The notes under the pieces: generated by a model | Database searches by the model: none | Seen by the model: only the letters and a program-made list of their open reading frames with translations | Told to the model about the DNA's origin: nothing | Shown here: positions 62,443 to 64,000 of the stretch, piece after piece | Layout: every line of letters begins with the position of its first letter | Numbering within the stretch: position 1 is the stretch's first letter | Position numbers and translations under genes: made by a program | Source: Paraburkholderia sp. SOS3 | GTDB taxonomy: Bacteria > Pseudomonadota > Gammaproteobacteria > Burkholderiales > Burkholderiaceae | Length of the DNA: 64,000 nucleotides | Direction of reading: 5' to 3' | Assembly: GCF_001922345.1 (NCBI RefSeq) | Contig: NZ_CP018811.1 | Location: 2,542,001-2,606,000 of the forward strand

Positions 62443-63990
62443 ATGGCTAGAGACGCAATCCAACACACTGAATCGGCGGCAACAGATACGGTTGTACTGG
62501 ATGTGCCCGGCAGGAGCGTCTATGAGACGCTCTGCGAAAAAATCAACCTCACGCCGGTCACCGTGACCCGACCGTTCGATTCGTTCCAGAGCGCAGACAC
62601 GCTGTCGGAATCGTCGCTGGACGAACGCATCGCGCAGGGGATGAGCGTGTTCCTCAAGATGATCGAGAACGCGTCCCAGCAGGTCGATCGTCTGGACAAG
62701 AGCCTGCTTGATTTTCATATCGAACATCTCGACCAGCAGATCAGCGGGCAGCTCGATATGATCATGCACAACGAGACGTTCCAGCAGATCGAGTCGGCAT
62801 GGCGTGGCTTGAAGTTCCTCGTTGATCGAACCGACTTCCGCAAGAACGTCAGAATCGAAGTGCTCGACGTATCGAAGGAAGCGCTGCGGCAGGACTTCGA
62901 CGATACGCCCGAGGTGATCCAGAGCGGGCTGTACCTGCACACGTACATCCAGGAATACGACACGCCCGGTGGTCAGCCGATCGGCTCGATCATCTCGAAC
63001 TACGAGTTCGACCGCAGCCCGCAGGACATCGCCCTGCTGCGCAATCTCTCGAAGGTGTCCGCCGCTGCGCACATGCCGTTCATCGGTTCAGTTTCGCCGA
63101 AGTTCTTCGGCAAGGAGTCGATGGAAGAAGTCGCCAGCATCCGCGATATCGGCAACTACTTCGATCGTGCCGAATACCTGAAGTGGAAGAGTTTTCGCGA
63201 GTCGGACGATTCCCGGTATATCGGCCTCACGCTGCCGCGCTTCCTCGCACGTCTGCCTTACGGCCCGGAGACGACACCGGTGCGCGCGTTCAATTACAAG
63301 GAAGGTGTCAAGGGCCCGGACCATACGCGCTACCTGTGGGCGAACGCCTCGTTCGCATTTGCGGCGAACATGGTCAAAAGCTTTATCAGAAACGGCTGGT
63401 GTGTGCAGATTCGCGGCCCGCAGGCAGGCGGCCTCGTCGAAGACCTGCCGGTCCACCTGTACGACCTGGGCACCGGCAACCAGGCGAAAATCCCGAGCGA
63501 GGTACTGATTCCGGAGACGCGCGAATTCGAATTCGCCAACCTCGGTTTCATCCCGCTGTCGTACTACAAGAATCACGACTTCGCGTGCTTCTTCTCCGCC
63601 CACTCGGCGCAGAAGCCCACATTGTATGAGACGAAGGAAGCCACCGCGAACAGCCGGGTCAATGCGCGTTTGCCATATATCTTCCTGCTCTCGCGCATCG
63701 CGCACTACCTGAAACTGATTCAGCGCGAGAACATCGGCACGACCAAGGATCGGCGTCTGCTTGAACTCGAACTGAACACGTGGGTCAAGTCGCTCGTCAC
63801 CGAGATGACCGATCCCGGCGATGACCTCCAGGCGTCGCACCCGCTGCGTGAGGCGAACGTGATCGTCGAGGATATCGAGGACAACCCAGGATTTTTCCGA
63901 ATCAAGCTGTTCATCGTGCCGCATTTCCAGGTCGAGGGAATGGACATCAATCTGTCGCTCGTCTCGCAGATGCCGAAAGCGAAGACCTGA
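62443..63990 (+). CDS. tssC: T6SS sheath large subunit TssC
   Basis: A 515-residue TssC (VipB/ImpC). Seen: LDKSLLDFHIEHLDQQISGQ, FQQIESAWRGLKFLVDRTDF, the VLDVSKEALRQDFDDTPE motif, SNYEFDRSPQDIALLRNLSK, RYIGLTLPRFLARLPYGPET and the C-terminal HFQVEGMDINLSLVSQMP. Complete at its stop, 10 bases before the window end. ATG 62443; GAGG lies 11 bases upstream. The genes after it (hcp, tssE, tssK, tssL, tssH) are expected just past the window. Confidence 0.95.
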   Translation: MARDAIQHTESAATDTVVLDVPGRSVYETLCEKINLTPVTVTRPFDSFQSADTLSESSLDERIAQGMSVFLKMIENASQQVDRLDKSLLDFHIEHLDQQISGQLDMIMHNETFQQIESAWRGLKFLVDRTDFRKNVRIEVLDVSKEALRQDFDDTPEVIQSGLYLHTYIQEYDTPGGQPIGSIISNYEFDRSPQDIALLRNLSKVSAAAHMPFIGSVSPKFFGKESMEEVASIRDIGNYFDRAEYLKWKSFRESDDSRYIGLTLPRFLARLPYGPETTPVRAFNYKEGVKGPDHTRYLWANASFAFAANMVKSFIRNGWCVQIRGPQAGGLVEDLPVHLYDLGTGNQAKIPSEVLIPETREFEFANLGFIPLSYYKNHDFACFFSAHSAQKPTLYETKEATANSRVNARLPYIFLLSRIAHYLKLIQRENIGTTKDRRLLELELNTWVKSLVTEMTDPGDDLQASHPLREANVIVEDIEDNPGFFRIKLFIVPHFQVEGMDINLSLVSQMPKAKT

Positions 63991-64000
63991 ACCTCCATCG

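Overview
The window is a high-GC bacterial chromosome segment that reads as Burkholderia sensu lato (Burkholderia/Paraburkholderia-type Betaproteobacteria). The evidence is strong G/C third-position bias, a DUF4148 secreted protein, a DUF3348/DUF802/OmpA/DUF2894 gene set, a large kinase/AAA/GAF/PAS/histidine-kinase hybrid and a Burkholderia-style type VI secretion (T6SS) cluster. No rRNA, tRNA, CRISPR array, insertion sequence or prophage was recognised.

Layout. 0-8 kb: GlcG/HbpS-like protein, AraC regulator, MHS-family transporter with a clear terminator, a small orphan protein, then a LysR / zinc-independent MDR reductase / aldehyde dehydrogenase set on the minus strand. 8-16 kb: a CobW-like GTPase remnant followed by what looks like a taurine module: a FAD oxidoreductase and an NTF2-like small subunit (TauY/TauX-like), a MocR regulator (TauR-like) and a divergent tauABC importer. 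16-26 kb: signalling and motility: an 1843-residue sensor whose kinase domain lacks key catalytic residues, a divergently transcribed motB/motA stator pair, and a GGDEF-EAL protein. 26-33 kb: a yqjDEK-like membrane operon, a DUF4148 protein, and a four-gene operon coding a second, uncharacterised stator-like machine (MotA/TolQ-type channel with a long coiled-coil tail plus a MotB/OmpA-type partner). 33-45 kb: metabolic genes (CtaG-like, Asp-nucleophile hydrolase, AraC, DUF2000, acyl-CoA synthetase, GMC oxidoreductase, VOC protein) and a sugar-acid module (LacI, uronate dehydrogenase, IlvD/Edd dehydratase) with a recognisable promoter and LacI-type operator. 45-64 kb: a T6SS cluster in two divergent arms. 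The minus arm reads vgrG, DUF4123 adaptor, two DUF3304 lipoproteins, a Tle1-type phospholipase, an accessory protein, tssM, another accessory protein, two small ORFs, tssF, tssG and tssJ; the plus arm starts tssB, tssC and continues past the window.

How the genes work together. The T6SS minus arm is tightly packed: many junctions are ATGA or TTGA stop/start overlaps, so it is probably one translationally coupled transcript linking effector delivery (VgrG, adaptor, phospholipase, lipoprotein immunity) to structural parts. The tau module joins import, regulation and oxidation of one substrate. The most interesting lead for an undescribed system is the 27.9-32.6 kb stator-like operon; next are the effector/immunity tandem duplication at 57.1-58.4 kb and the unusual gene content between tssM and tssF.

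Limits: domain assignments come from reading motifs and recalled family features, not from database searches. Start codons were chosen by ribosome-binding sites and overlaps and are stated where they matter.
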